A stretch of DNA of 64,000 nt from Phaeodactylibacter xiamenensis (GTDB lineage: Bacteria > Bacteroidota > Bacteroidia > Chitinophagales > Saprospiraceae): positions 400,357-464,356 of the forward strand of contig NZ_JPOS01000012.1 in assembly GCF_000759025.1 (NCBI RefSeq), written 5' to 3'. The notes beneath the pieces are model-generated. The model searched no databases, was not told where the DNA came from, and saw only the letters and a program-made list of their open reading frames with translations. Positions 51,671 through 59,336 of the stretch are shown here, piece after piece. The first letter of the stretch is position 1. Each line of letters opens with the position of its first letter. Made by a program: the position numbers and the translations under genes.

Positions 51671-52436
51671 GCAGGATGTAGGCTGTTAGTTTTTCATAAA
51701 ATCCACCAGGGTCTTCCAGCATCGGGAAATGGTCCCAGTCCTCAATAACATCAAAGGTAGCATTTGGGAAGTCGTTTTTCCAAAGCGAAAGGTACTTGGA
51801 GGCGACAACCCGCTCCCGGCTTCCCCCGATGAAGTTGAATGCCTCGTACTGAAGCTTTTGCTGCACCTCCCGGTACCAGGCCGGAGTGATCAGGTCGAAA
51901 AAAACGGGAAAGGCTGCACACAGAGCATAGTCTTTAAAGAATTGCTTCCGCACCGTCTCCGGGATACTTTCCGGCTGCAGGAACAGGCGTTTTTCCCAGA
52001 CCGGGCGCATCGGTGGCCAGGCAATCAGTGCCTGCATGGTTTTCCGGATCAACAGCGGCTTCATTAGCTTAGGGAAGAAACGGTGCTCCAGGGATGCGCC
52101 AATGATACCATGCAGCAACACCTTTTGGGGCTGCCAGTCTGCTGAATCCGGTAATGCCCAGCCCCGTGCTGCCCATTCCAGCAGCAGGCTTCCGCCAATT
52201 CCGTGCCCATATACGATCCATGGCTCCTTCCACAGGGGCGCTACTGTGCGCTGCAAGGCATCAATAAAGGGCACCCATCCATCCGCTGATTCCGGCAGGG
52301 TGCGGCCATCAAAGCCAGGCAACTCAGGGAGATGTACCCGAAAAGGCACAGCTTGCTTATCCTGCAGCGCCTCCAGGAAAGGCAGAAAACGGGTGCGCCC
52401 ACCACCATTACCATGTAACATCAATACATTCATCAT
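51657..52436 (-). CDS. Alpha/beta-hydrolase-fold protein lacking the nucleophile
   Basis: A 259-residue soluble protein with the alpha/beta-hydrolase fold: MMNVLMLHGNGGGRTRFLPF (oxyanion HGNGGG, about 8-13), then the nucleophile elbow VYGHGIGGSLLLEW (about 95-108), where the expected GxSxG is GHGIGG. The Ser position is Gly. The C-terminal His is kept (DWDHFPMLEDPGGF, about 237), while the acid site in GGSRERVVASKYL is unclear. This is either a pseudoenzyme or an enzyme using other chemistry. Its 3' end overlaps the dikinase-like gene, which strongly suggests joint function. It is divergent from the App1-type gene. Confidence 0.85.
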   Translation of the reverse strand: MMNVLMLHGNGGGRTRFLPFLEALQDKQAVPFRVHLPELPGFDGRTLPESADGWVPFIDALQRTVAPLWKEPWIVYGHGIGGSLLLEWAARGWALPDSADWQPQKVLLHGIIGASLEHRFFPKLMKPLLIRKTMQALIAWPPMRPVWEKRLFLQPESIPETVRKQFFKDYALCAAFPVFFDLITPAWYREVQQKLQYEAFNFIGGSRERVVASKYLSLWKNDFPNATFDVIEDWDHFPMLEDPGGFYEKLTAYILHEQA

Positions 52437-52513
52437 ACGAATGGAGGAACCCTTAAAGGGAAAAATTGTTGGCGGTTTTGTATCTTCCGGTGCATCAAAA
52501 TCTACGGTCTACT

Positions 52514-53623
52514 TTGAAGCGTCCCTTACTCCAAACTCTTAAACAGCTCGATCGCCTCTTCGTACGCATGGGCAGAACCGTGCGGGAGTGGCTGGGGCAA
52601 CAGCCTACCTGGCCCATCCTTATAGCGCCCTACCGGGGCTACGGAAGGCCCAACTGGATCAGCCTGCGCGGCCGGGTGATCAAGGACCGGCGTATTATTA
52701 AAGATGAAGTCAACTCCACCTGGCGGGCATTGATCAACAACTATAAACGGTTCAACAGCCGGGAAGTGATGGGCGCCACCGTGCATGTGGAAGTTAATAG
52801 TGAAGCCTTCACGGTACAGACCGATGAAGAGGGCTACTTCCTGCTGGAGCGCCCCCTAAAACAGCCTGTCCCACAACCCAAAGACCAATGGTTTAACGCC
52901 AGGGTGCACCTGCGGGAAACGCCCAGGCGAAAAGTCGATGTATGGGCTGAAGTGCCCATCTTAGTGCCACATCCTCAGGCTTCCTTTGGTTGCATCAGCG
53001 ATGTAGATGACACCATTATGAAGACCGATGTGACTTCATTGCTGAAGCTGCGGGTGCTTTACCATACTTTTCTGAAAACGGCTGACCTGCGGCAGTCCTT
53101 CAGTAAAGCTGCGGCTTTTTTCCAGGCCTTACAGCGTGGTATGAGCCAGCAGCCCTGCAATCCGATATTCTACGTTTCGAACAGCCCCTGGAATTTGTAC
53201 GACCTGTTGGAAGAGTTTCTTGCGCTCAATGACTTGCCGGCAGGCCCAATTTTGCTGCGGGACTTTGGGCTGCCCTACCAGGACCACCCGGAAGGTTATC
53301 TGGGGCATAAGCACAGCAGTATCCTGCGTATTATTGATACCTACCCTAACTTGCCCTTTGTCCTCATCGGCGATAGCGGGGAGCAAGACCCTTATATTTA
53401 TGAAGCGGTAGCCAAAGCCCGCCCCGGGCGCATCCGTGCCATTTACATACGGGATGTCCGTTCGCTGCGGCGGGCTAAAAGAATCCGGCAGTTTATCGCA
53501 CAAACCGGCGTGGATATGAAGCTCGTGGACAACTATCAGCAGGCGGCTATGGATGCGGCAGAGCGGGGGCTTATTCAGGAAACGTACTTTCAGCAGCTCA
53601 ATCAGTCAGGCCCAAAAAACTAA
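52514..53623 (+). CDS. App1-type phosphatidate phosphatase (DUF2183)
   Basis: A protein of about 369 residues with the App1 layout: an N-terminal beta-rich domain (about 30-150, LRGRVIKDRRI, VQTDEEGYFLLERP) and the HAD-like catalytic part with DxDxT in FGCISDVDDTIMKTDVTS (about 152-170), then FYVSNSPWNLYDLLEEF, LRDFGLP and FVLIGDSGEQDPYIYEAVAKA (about 275-295). App1 hydrolyses phosphatidate to diacylglycerol in yeast. The start is unclear: TTG at 52514 fits the usual N-terminus best; ATG at 52568 would cut the family's first helix and TTG at 52466 extends it. The stop overlaps the convergent EamA stop by 4 bp. Confidence 0.85.
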   Translation: MKRPLLQTLKQLDRLFVRMGRTVREWLGQQPTWPILIAPYRGYGRPNWISLRGRVIKDRRIIKDEVNSTWRALINNYKRFNSREVMGATVHVEVNSEAFTVQTDEEGYFLLERPLKQPVPQPKDQWFNARVHLRETPRRKVDVWAEVPILVPHPQASFGCISDVDDTIMKTDVTSLLKLRVLYHTFLKTADLRQSFSKAAAFFQALQRGMSQQPCNPIFYVSNSPWNLYDLLEEFLALNDLPAGPILLRDFGLPYQDHPEGYLGHKHSSILRIIDTYPNLPFVLIGDSGEQDPYIYEAVAKARPGRIRAIYIRDVRSLRRAKRIRQFIAQTGVDMKLVDNYQQAAMDAAERGLIQETYFQQLNQSGPKN

Positions 53624-54522
53624 GCCTCCAAGCCTCTCTTTCTGCGCCAGCGCCGGATAAGCGGGTAACTAAAGACCGCCAGCAAAATGACCGTACCACC
53701 CAGGTAAAAACCCGGTGTCAGCTCTTCATTCTCCCGCAGCAGAATCCAGGCCAGCAGGATACCATAGACCGGCTCCAGGTTGACCGTAAGGTTGGAAGCG
53801 AAGGCCGTGAGGTGGTTGAGAGCACGCAGGGCAAGTACGTAAGCCAGCGTGGTGCAAAGGAGAGACAAAACCAGGAGGTACCCCCAGTCCGTCAGGCTGA
53901 CCGGCAGCAGCTGTACAGGGGTTTCTGAAAAGAACAGGTAAAACGGCAGTACCAGGCAGAGGAAAAGCCAGGCGCTCCCCAGCTCCAGAAAAGTGATGCC
54001 CATTTCATAGGACTGCCGGATATATTTTTTATTGAGGGTGGCAAAAAAGGCAGCCAGGAAGGCGGAAGCCAGCCCGACCAGGATACCCGTATTCATAGAG
54101 GCATCAGTGCTGCCTACGATGAGCGCCATGCCCGGAATGATGAGCAGCCCGAGCATCAATTCGTACCAGCGTACCCGTTGCCGCATGACCACGGGCTCTA
54201 TGAGGGACGTAAAAAAAGATGTGGTAGCCATGCAGATGAGGGTGATGGAAGCATTAGACAGCTTGATGGCTCCGTAGAAAGCCACCCAGTGCAGCGCTAC
54301 GAGTACACCAATGCCCATAAAGCGGAGGATTTGCGCCCGGGTAAAGGCTTTCATCACCCGCCCTACCCGAATGAGCAGCAGCAAGCTCGCACTCGTAATG
54401 AGCACCCGCCACCAGACCATAACGAGGGCGGACAGCTGAATAAGGTCGCCGAGAATGGCTGTAAACCCAAATAGAAAAACAGCGATATGCAGCTCCAGAT
54501 AAGCTCTTTTTTCCTCCTGCAT
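53620..54522 (-). CDS. EamA-type (DMT superfamily) transporter
   Basis: A 300-residue membrane protein with ten hydrophobic helices arranged as two EamA repeats (about 10-135 and 150-285). The N-terminus MQEEKRAYLELHIAVFLFGFTAILGDLIQLSALVMVWWRV is typical of Bacteroidota members, and the second repeat has the LEPVYGILLAWILLRENEELTPGFYLGGTVIL ending common to the family. I start at the ATG at 54522 because longer frames run into the divergent peroxiredoxin. It exports or imports metabolites of unknown identity. It converges with the App1-type gene with overlapping ends. Confidence 0.88.
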   Translation of the reverse strand: MQEEKRAYLELHIAVFLFGFTAILGDLIQLSALVMVWWRVLITSASLLLLIRVGRVMKAFTRAQILRFMGIGVLVALHWVAFYGAIKLSNASITLICMATTSFFTSLIEPVVMRQRVRWYELMLGLLIIPGMALIVGSTDASMNTGILVGLASAFLAAFFATLNKKYIRQSYEMGITFLELGSAWLFLCLVLPFYLFFSETPVQLLPVSLTDWGYLLVLSLLCTTLAYVLALRALNHLTAFASNLTVNLEPVYGILLAWILLRENEELTPGFYLGGTVILLAVFSYPLIRRWRRKRGLEA

Positions 54523-54674
54523 GGCGTTCCGGTTGATTTTGCTGCAAAGCAACGCAAAAAACCAGAAATCATTAGGCCCTGCCCTGTATAAAGTTTGGAG
54601 TTCTGTAAACGGGTTTGCGCCTTTCGGTGTTAGGTGGTCATTCATCTTAATATCAAACCAAAACTTAAACCAAA

Positions 54675-55142
54675 ATGGCTGTACAAGTTGGCGATAAAGC
54701 CCCGGCATTTGCCCTGAATAATACCGCAAATGAGAAAGTTGCCCTGAGCGACTACGAAGGCAAAAACCTGATCGTTTTGTTTTTCCCCCTCGCCTTCACC
54801 AGCGTTTGCACGGAGGAGTTGTGCACCATGCGCGACAATATGGCGGAGTACCAAAAGCTGAACGCTGATGTGGTTGCGATTTCCGTAGATTCTCCCTTCA
54901 CTCTAGGCAAGTTTAAAGCTGAGCAAAATCTGGATTTCCCACTGCTTTCTGACTTCAACAAGGAGGCTTCTGAAGCTTACGGAGCCATCTACGATGACTT
55001 CTTTGGCATGAAGGGGGTTTCCAAGCGTTCTGCCTTTGTCGTAGACAAGGAAGGGGTGGTTCGTTATGCGGAAGTCCTTGATAATGCCGGAAATCTTCCT
55101 AATTTTGAGGCCATTAAGGAAACTTTGGGCCAGCTTAACTAG
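54675..55142 (+). CDS. Peroxiredoxin, AhpE-like
   Basis: A 155-residue peroxiredoxin that reduces peroxides with a cysteine thiol in the cytoplasm. The peroxidatic Cys lies in the motif PLAFTSVCTEELCTMRD (about 42-58; family consensus PxxxTxxC) with a second Cys five residues later that could resolve it. The SVDSPFTLGKFKAEQNLDFPLLSDF stretch and the closing strand VVRYAEVLDNAGNLP match the AhpE/BCP-like group. It is divergent from the EamA gene and followed by clpS after 32 bp. Confidence 0.92.
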   Translation: MAVQVGDKAPAFALNNTANEKVALSDYEGKNLIVLFFPLAFTSVCTEELCTMRDNMAEYQKLNADVVAISVDSPFTLGKFKAEQNLDFPLLSDFNKEASEAYGAIYDDFFGMKGVSKRSAFVVDKEGVVRYAEVLDNAGNLPNFEAIKETLGQLN

Positions 55143-55174
55143 TTGGTGTCAATGAAGCAAGACTATTTCAGCGT

Positions 55175-55480
55175 ATGATCAATGAGTTATTCAATACATC
55201 TGTAGAGGAAGTCGAAGAGGTTGTGGTCGAGGACGACTCAGGCACGGGGGAGAAAGCCCAACTCATTGTCTACAATGATGACCATAATACTTTTGACTGG
55301 GTAATCCAGTGCTTTATGGACGTATTGGGTCACAGCAGCGAGCAGTCAGAACAGCTGGCGCTCATCATCCACTTCAAAGGCAAGGCGACGGTCAAAACCG
55401 CTCCCAAGGATGTGCTGAAGCCCAAAAAAGATGCACTCATTGACCGCGGGCTGTCTGCCGTCATTGAAGAAGGGGGCTAA
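55175..55480 (+). CDS. clpS: ATP-dependent Clp protease adaptor ClpS
   Basis: A 101-residue ClpS. The N-terminal tail is acidic (EEVEEVVVEDD); the core has the substrate pocket region VYNDDHNTFDWVIQCFMDVLGHS (about 34-56) with the Asn-Asp and His residues that bind the alpha-amino group of N-degron substrates, and the GKATVKTAP loop (about 70-80). It delivers N-end-rule substrates to ClpAP or ClpCP. The partner ATPase is not in the window. A strong bidirectional terminator follows at 55502-55544. Confidence 0.93.
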   Translation: MINELFNTSVEEVEEVVVEDDSGTGEKAQLIVYNDDHNTFDWVIQCFMDVLGHSSEQSEQLALIIHFKGKATVKTAPKDVLKPKKDALIDRGLSAVIEEGG

Positions 55481-55501
55481 ACGCTTCATTGCGCTGACTA
55501 C

Positions 55502-55544
55502 AAAAAATCCCGGGCCGCACAACTGTTGCAGCCCGGGATTTTTG
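55502..55544. terminator. Bidirectional Rho-independent terminator between clpS and the PurF-like gene
   Basis: ATCCCGGGC and GCCCGGGAT form a perfect 9-bp stem (extended by A-T pairs to 13) around a loop of 15 bases, with an A run on the left and a T run on the right. It sits between two convergent genes and can serve both. Confidence 0.88.
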
Positions 55545-55564
55545 TCCCTAAACGCTGACCGGGA

Positions 55565-57460
55565 TCAATCGTACCCCCGCTCGTCCCTACCTTCCATGAA
55601 GTTGATAAAGGCCCGGTTGACGACCCGGTTGCCCCCCGGTGTGGGGTAGTTACCGGAGAAGTACCAGTCACCGTTGTTTTTGGGGCAGGCTTTCTGCAAC
55701 CCCTCTACCGTTTGGTAAATGACCTTGATCTCTGGCTCTATGCCTTTGGGCGAAACGATCTCTGCAATTTTATCCGAGACAGTTTCGTAATCAAACTCGT
55801 CGTAAAGCGCCTGCACTTCATTGGTGATGTCTTCCTTCAGGCTATGTTCCTGTGCCTTGCAGCGTTCGTAAGCTTCGTGCAGGAGGTGGTCCTTGTCGTT
55901 TTCCTTTAGCAGTTCCACCAAAGCCCGGAAGGCAACAAACTCCTTCATCTTCGACATATCGATGCCGTAGCAGTCCGGATATCGGATTTGTGGGGCGGAG
56001 GAGACAATCACAATTTTCCTGGGCCGCAGGCGGGAGGCAATATTGATGATGCTATCGTGGAGGGTCGTGCCCCGTACAATAGAATCGTCAAGCAAAACGA
56101 GGGTATCTTTATGGTTGGTCACGATGCCGTAGGTCACATCGTATACATGTGCCACCATAGCTTCCCGGGAGGTCGTATCCGCAATAAAGGTGCGCTGTTT
56201 AGCATCCTTGACTACCAGTTTTTCCATCCTTGGCTTCATAGCCAGGATTTTCTCCAGCTTATCGGGCTTCAGGTCCTTGCCTTTCTTGAGGATTTTATCC
56301 TTTTTGATTTCGTTCAGGCTATCTGTCAGCCCTTCCATCAGGCCATAAAATGCAGTTTCTGCCGTATTGGGCACAAAGGAGAAGACTGTGTGCTTAAAGT
56401 CAAAGTCCACCTCTTTCAGCACTTTCTTTGTCAACTGCCGACCGAGCTGTTTGCGCTCCAGATAAATGTCACGGTCATTGCCACGGGAGAAGTAGATGCG
56501 CTCAAAGGAACAAGCCGCCCGGTCGAGCGGGTCCATACAGCGTACTTCGCTAACGCGGCCATCCTTTTTAACGATGAGGGCGTGCCCCCGTTTCAATTCC
56601 TGGATATCGCCAATATGAAGATTGAAAACGGTTTGGATAGCGGGCCGTTCGGAAGCCACGACTACGATTTCGTCATCCTGATAGTAAAATGCGGGGCGGA
56701 TACCGGCCGGGTCACGCAGTACAAAAGCATCGCCATGGCCAATGAGCCCGGCCATAACGAAGCCGCCGTCAAACTTCTTGCTGGCCCGCCGCAGCAGGCG
56801 CTGGATATCCAGGTTTTTGTAGATCAGCTCGTTGACCTCCTGATTGGAATAGCCATCGGGCTTGTACCAGGTGTGGAGCCGCTGCACTTCATCATCCAGG
56901 AAGTGGCCAATTTTTTCCAGCACGGTGACGGTATCTGACTTTTCCTTGGGGTACTGCCCCAGCTCCACAAGTTCCTGAAAGAGCTCATCGACGTTGGTCA
57001 GGTTGAAGTTGCCGGCGACGAGGAGGTTACGGGTAATCCAGTTGTTTTGGCGCAGGAAAGGGTGGCAGGTTTCCACGCCATTATTGCTGTGGGTACCGTA
57101 GCGCAGGTGCCCCAGAAGGAGCTCGCCTACATAGGGCTTATTGTCCTTGAGCCACTGCGGGTCGTTGAGCTGCTCCGGCGTCAGGTCTTTGAAGTGGCGG
57201 TGTACCTGCTGAAAGAGGTCATCGAGGTAATTGGAAGCCACACTGCGTTTGCGGCTGATGTACTTTCTGCCGGGTTGTACATCGAGTTTGATGGTGGCCA
57301 TACCGGCACCGTCCTGCCCGCGGTTGCGCTGTTTTTGCAGCAGCAGTTGCAGTTGATTCAGGCCGTAGAAGGCCGTACCGTATTTTTTATGGTAATAATC
57401 AAGCGGTTTGAGCAGGCGGATCATCGCTATTCCGCACTCGTGTTTGATCTGATCGCTCAT
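55565..57460 (-). CDS. purF: Amidophosphoribosyltransferase-like class II glutamine amidotransferase, long form
   Basis: A 631-residue protein with an Ntn glutaminase domain and a PRTase domain as in PurF, which makes 5-phosphoribosylamine in purine synthesis. Start ATG at 57460 gives MSDQIKHECGIAMI, so Cys-9 would become the N-terminal nucleophile after propeptide removal. The glutaminase part shows RNRGQDGAGMA, GHLRYGTHS and HPFL (about 55-150) and FDGGFVMAGLIG (about 245). The PRPP loop is LVLLDDSIVRGTTLHDS (about 460-476). It is about 130 residues longer than standard PurF, with extra helical segments around 360-420 and at the end. It may be a second paralogue specialised in Bacteroidota. 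Confidence 0.88.
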   Translation of the reverse strand: MSDQIKHECGIAMIRLLKPLDYYHKKYGTAFYGLNQLQLLLQKQRNRGQDGAGMATIKLDVQPGRKYISRKRSVASNYLDDLFQQVHRHFKDLTPEQLNDPQWLKDNKPYVGELLLGHLRYGTHSNNGVETCHPFLRQNNWITRNLLVAGNFNLTNVDELFQELVELGQYPKEKSDTVTVLEKIGHFLDDEVQRLHTWYKPDGYSNQEVNELIYKNLDIQRLLRRASKKFDGGFVMAGLIGHGDAFVLRDPAGIRPAFYYQDDEIVVVASERPAIQTVFNLHIGDIQELKRGHALIVKKDGRVSEVRCMDPLDRAACSFERIYFSRGNDRDIYLERKQLGRQLTKKVLKEVDFDFKHTVFSFVPNTAETAFYGLMEGLTDSLNEIKKDKILKKGKDLKPDKLEKILAMKPRMEKLVVKDAKQRTFIADTTSREAMVAHVYDVTYGIVTNHKDTLVLLDDSIVRGTTLHDSIINIASRLRPRKIVIVSSAPQIRYPDCYGIDMSKMKEFVAFRALVELLKENDKDHLLHEAYERCKAQEHSLKEDITNEVQALYDEFDYETVSDKIAEIVSPKGIEPEIKVIYQTVEGLQKACPKNNGDWYFSGNYPTPGGNRVVNRAFINFMEGRDERGYD

Positions 57461-57500
57461 GGCTGTGTGCCCTTTGTTTAGGAGGAATAAGAAGTTGCCG

Positions 57501-57508
57501 CAAAGGTA
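57501..57508 (-). promoter_or_regulatory. Promoter -7 box of the PurF-like gene
   Basis: The minus strand reads TACCTTTG, a full TAnnTTTG match, 40 bp upstream of the ATG. The -33 element shows TCG instead of TTG at the 20-base distance. Confidence 0.45.
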
Positions 57509-57720
57509 GGGTCTTTTTGGCAATGCACCGATTAAAGTCAGGAAACATCTTCGGCTGCGGACAAGTTGAGCGCCCCGGTCTGAAGTTCATCCGGATTCGT
57601 CCAAAGAAGTGGCATTATGGGCGGTGTGGCCTTAACTTCTGCCTGTCTTTGCATGTTAAACAAATAATAATGATATTTCGACACGCATATAACAGCAGTG
57701 GCGCACTTGTAATTTCCGGC

Positions 57721-58572
57721 ATGAAAGAAAAAAACGTAGCAGGCATACTCGCATTATTTTTGGGCGGCTTTGGCGTCCACCGCTTTTACCTGGGCCAAAC
57801 CGGGCTGGGCATTTTTTATATGCTCTTCTTCTGGTTCCCGGTGATGTGGATTGTGGGGCTGATCGATGCGATTGCGTTTTTCTCTATGGACAACGAGAAG
57901 TTCGACCGAAAGTACAACCGGGAGCTGCTCTACCGCCGCGAGCAGGAACGCAACTACGACTACCGTGACGACGAGGCTATGCGCCGGATGGAACGCTACG
58001 AGCGCCGCCGGGAAAGCCGCAGTGAGCGGAGCTACTACCGCCCTAAGAAGCACAATACGCCGAAGCGCCAAAGCTCCCCAAGCCGGGCTAAGAAACCTGC
58101 CAACCCATACAAAAGTACCGGTGTGCAAAAATTCAAGGACTACGACTATAACGGAGCAATTGCCGACTTCAAAAAGGCACTCAAGATTGAGCCCCGTGAT
58201 GTGGCCACCCACTTCAACATCGCCTGCGCCTACTCCATCAGTGAGCAGCCGGAGGAAGCCTTCCGCCATCTCGATCTGGCTGTGCAGTTTGGCTTCAATG
58301 ATTTTGAGAAAATCCGGGAGCACGACAAGCTCGCCTATCTGCGCATTCAGGATGAATTTGAGGATTTTGCCAAGAATGGCTTCCGCCTGCCGGGCAATGA
58401 GGCAGCGTCTGCGCCTCCCGCATCGTCTAATAAACAGGGAATGCCTGCTGAAGAAGAAGTGGAAGACCATTCTCACCTGCTCGAACAGCTTAAGCAGTTG
58501 GGCGAACTGAGAGAAAAGGGCTTGCTCACCGAGGAGGAATTTGCGATTCAAAAGAAGCGGCTGCTTGGATAA
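57721..58572 (+). CDS. TM2-domain protein with TPR-like and SHOCT domains
   Basis: A 283-residue protein starting at the ATG at 57721 (a TTG-based upstream extension is rejected). TM2 domain: residues 1-60 with LALFLGGFGVHRFYLGQTGLGIFYML and a second helix VMWIVGLIDAIAFF. A basic, Arg-rich linker (about 65-130) follows. The TPR-like part is at about 135-225 (FKDYDYNGAIADFKKALKIEP, FNIACAYSISEQPEEAFRHL), and a SHOCT domain ends it (HLLEQLKQLGELREKGLLTEEEFAIQKKRLLG, about 250-283). The combination points to a membrane-anchored scaffold; the cargo is unknown. Confidence 0.85.
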   Translation: MKEKNVAGILALFLGGFGVHRFYLGQTGLGIFYMLFFWFPVMWIVGLIDAIAFFSMDNEKFDRKYNRELLYRREQERNYDYRDDEAMRRMERYERRRESRSERSYYRPKKHNTPKRQSSPSRAKKPANPYKSTGVQKFKDYDYNGAIADFKKALKIEPRDVATHFNIACAYSISEQPEEAFRHLDLAVQFGFNDFEKIREHDKLAYLRIQDEFEDFAKNGFRLPGNEAASAPPASSNKQGMPAEEEVEDHSHLLEQLKQLGELREKGLLTEEEFAIQKKRLLG

Positions 58573-58674
58573 AGGCACGCCACGAATTTGTCAGAATTGT
58601 ACAAATGATAGGGTCCGGCTCAACAGGTTTCGCTAAATTGCGTTAGAACTCATGAATCAGAAAGACATTTAAGC

Positions 58675-59334
58675 ATGACGGCCCAACAGCTTATCTCAGA
58701 CAGCATTATCCCTTTGCGTACCTCTGAAACGGGAGATACAGCCCTGGGCATTATGAATGACTTCTACGTCCGTCACCTTCCTATCGTCAATGACAAACAG
58801 CTGTTGGGGCTGATTTCCGAAGAAGATATTCTGGAGCACGACGCGCATGAGCCGGTGGGTTCCTATCAGCTTTCGCTCATCCGCCCGTACGTTAAGTATA
58901 ACGATCACCTTTACGAAATCCTGCGCCTGATCGCGGAGTACCACCTCACTTTAATCCCGGTAGTGGATGAAGAGGAGAATTACATCGGGCTCGTCACTAT
59001 GGAAGATGTGCTGCAGTACTTCACCAAAACGGCTTCCTTCTCCGAGCCTGGCAGTATTGTGGTCCTGGAGATGAGCCGCCACGATTATCAGCTTTCACAG
59101 ATTGCGCAAATTGTGGAGTCTGAGAATGCCGCTGTGCTCAGCGCTTTCATTACCACCAGTCTTGATTCCATCCGGGTGGACGTTACCATTAAGATCAACC
59201 GGCAGAACATTCAGAATATCCTGGCTACTTTCGAGCGCTATGAATACGAGGTCAAGGCTTCCTTCAATGAGATTGAGTACCTCGACTCTTTGCGCGACCG
59301 TTATGACTCTTTGATGGCTTATTTGAATGTGTAA
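58675..59334 (+). CDS. CBS domain-containing protein
   Basis: A 219-residue cytoplasmic protein with two CBS repeats (about 5-55: DTALGIMNDFYVRHLPIVNDKQLLGLISEEDIL; about 75-120: LIAEYHLTLIPVVDEEENYIGLVTMEDVL) and a C-terminal ACT-like beta region (about 130-215). CBS pairs bind adenine nucleotides or related ligands to sense energy state. It stands alone after the TM2 gene (102 bp gap) and converges on the receptor gene with only 2 bp between the stops. No kinase or transporter partner is fused. Confidence 0.92.
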   Translation: MTAQQLISDSIIPLRTSETGDTALGIMNDFYVRHLPIVNDKQLLGLISEEDILEHDAHEPVGSYQLSLIRPYVKYNDHLYEILRLIAEYHLTLIPVVDEEENYIGLVTMEDVLQYFTKTASFSEPGSIVVLEMSRHDYQLSQIAQIVESENAAVLSAFITTSLDSIRVDVTIKINRQNIQNILATFERYEYEVKASFNEIEYLDSLRDRYDSLMAYLNV

Positions 59335-59336
59335 AG

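Noticed and set aside
54523..54729. Upstream extension of the EamA transporter gene
   Set aside because: The longest form overlaps the divergent peroxiredoxin gene and begins at TTG; the family N-terminus fits the ATG at 54522.
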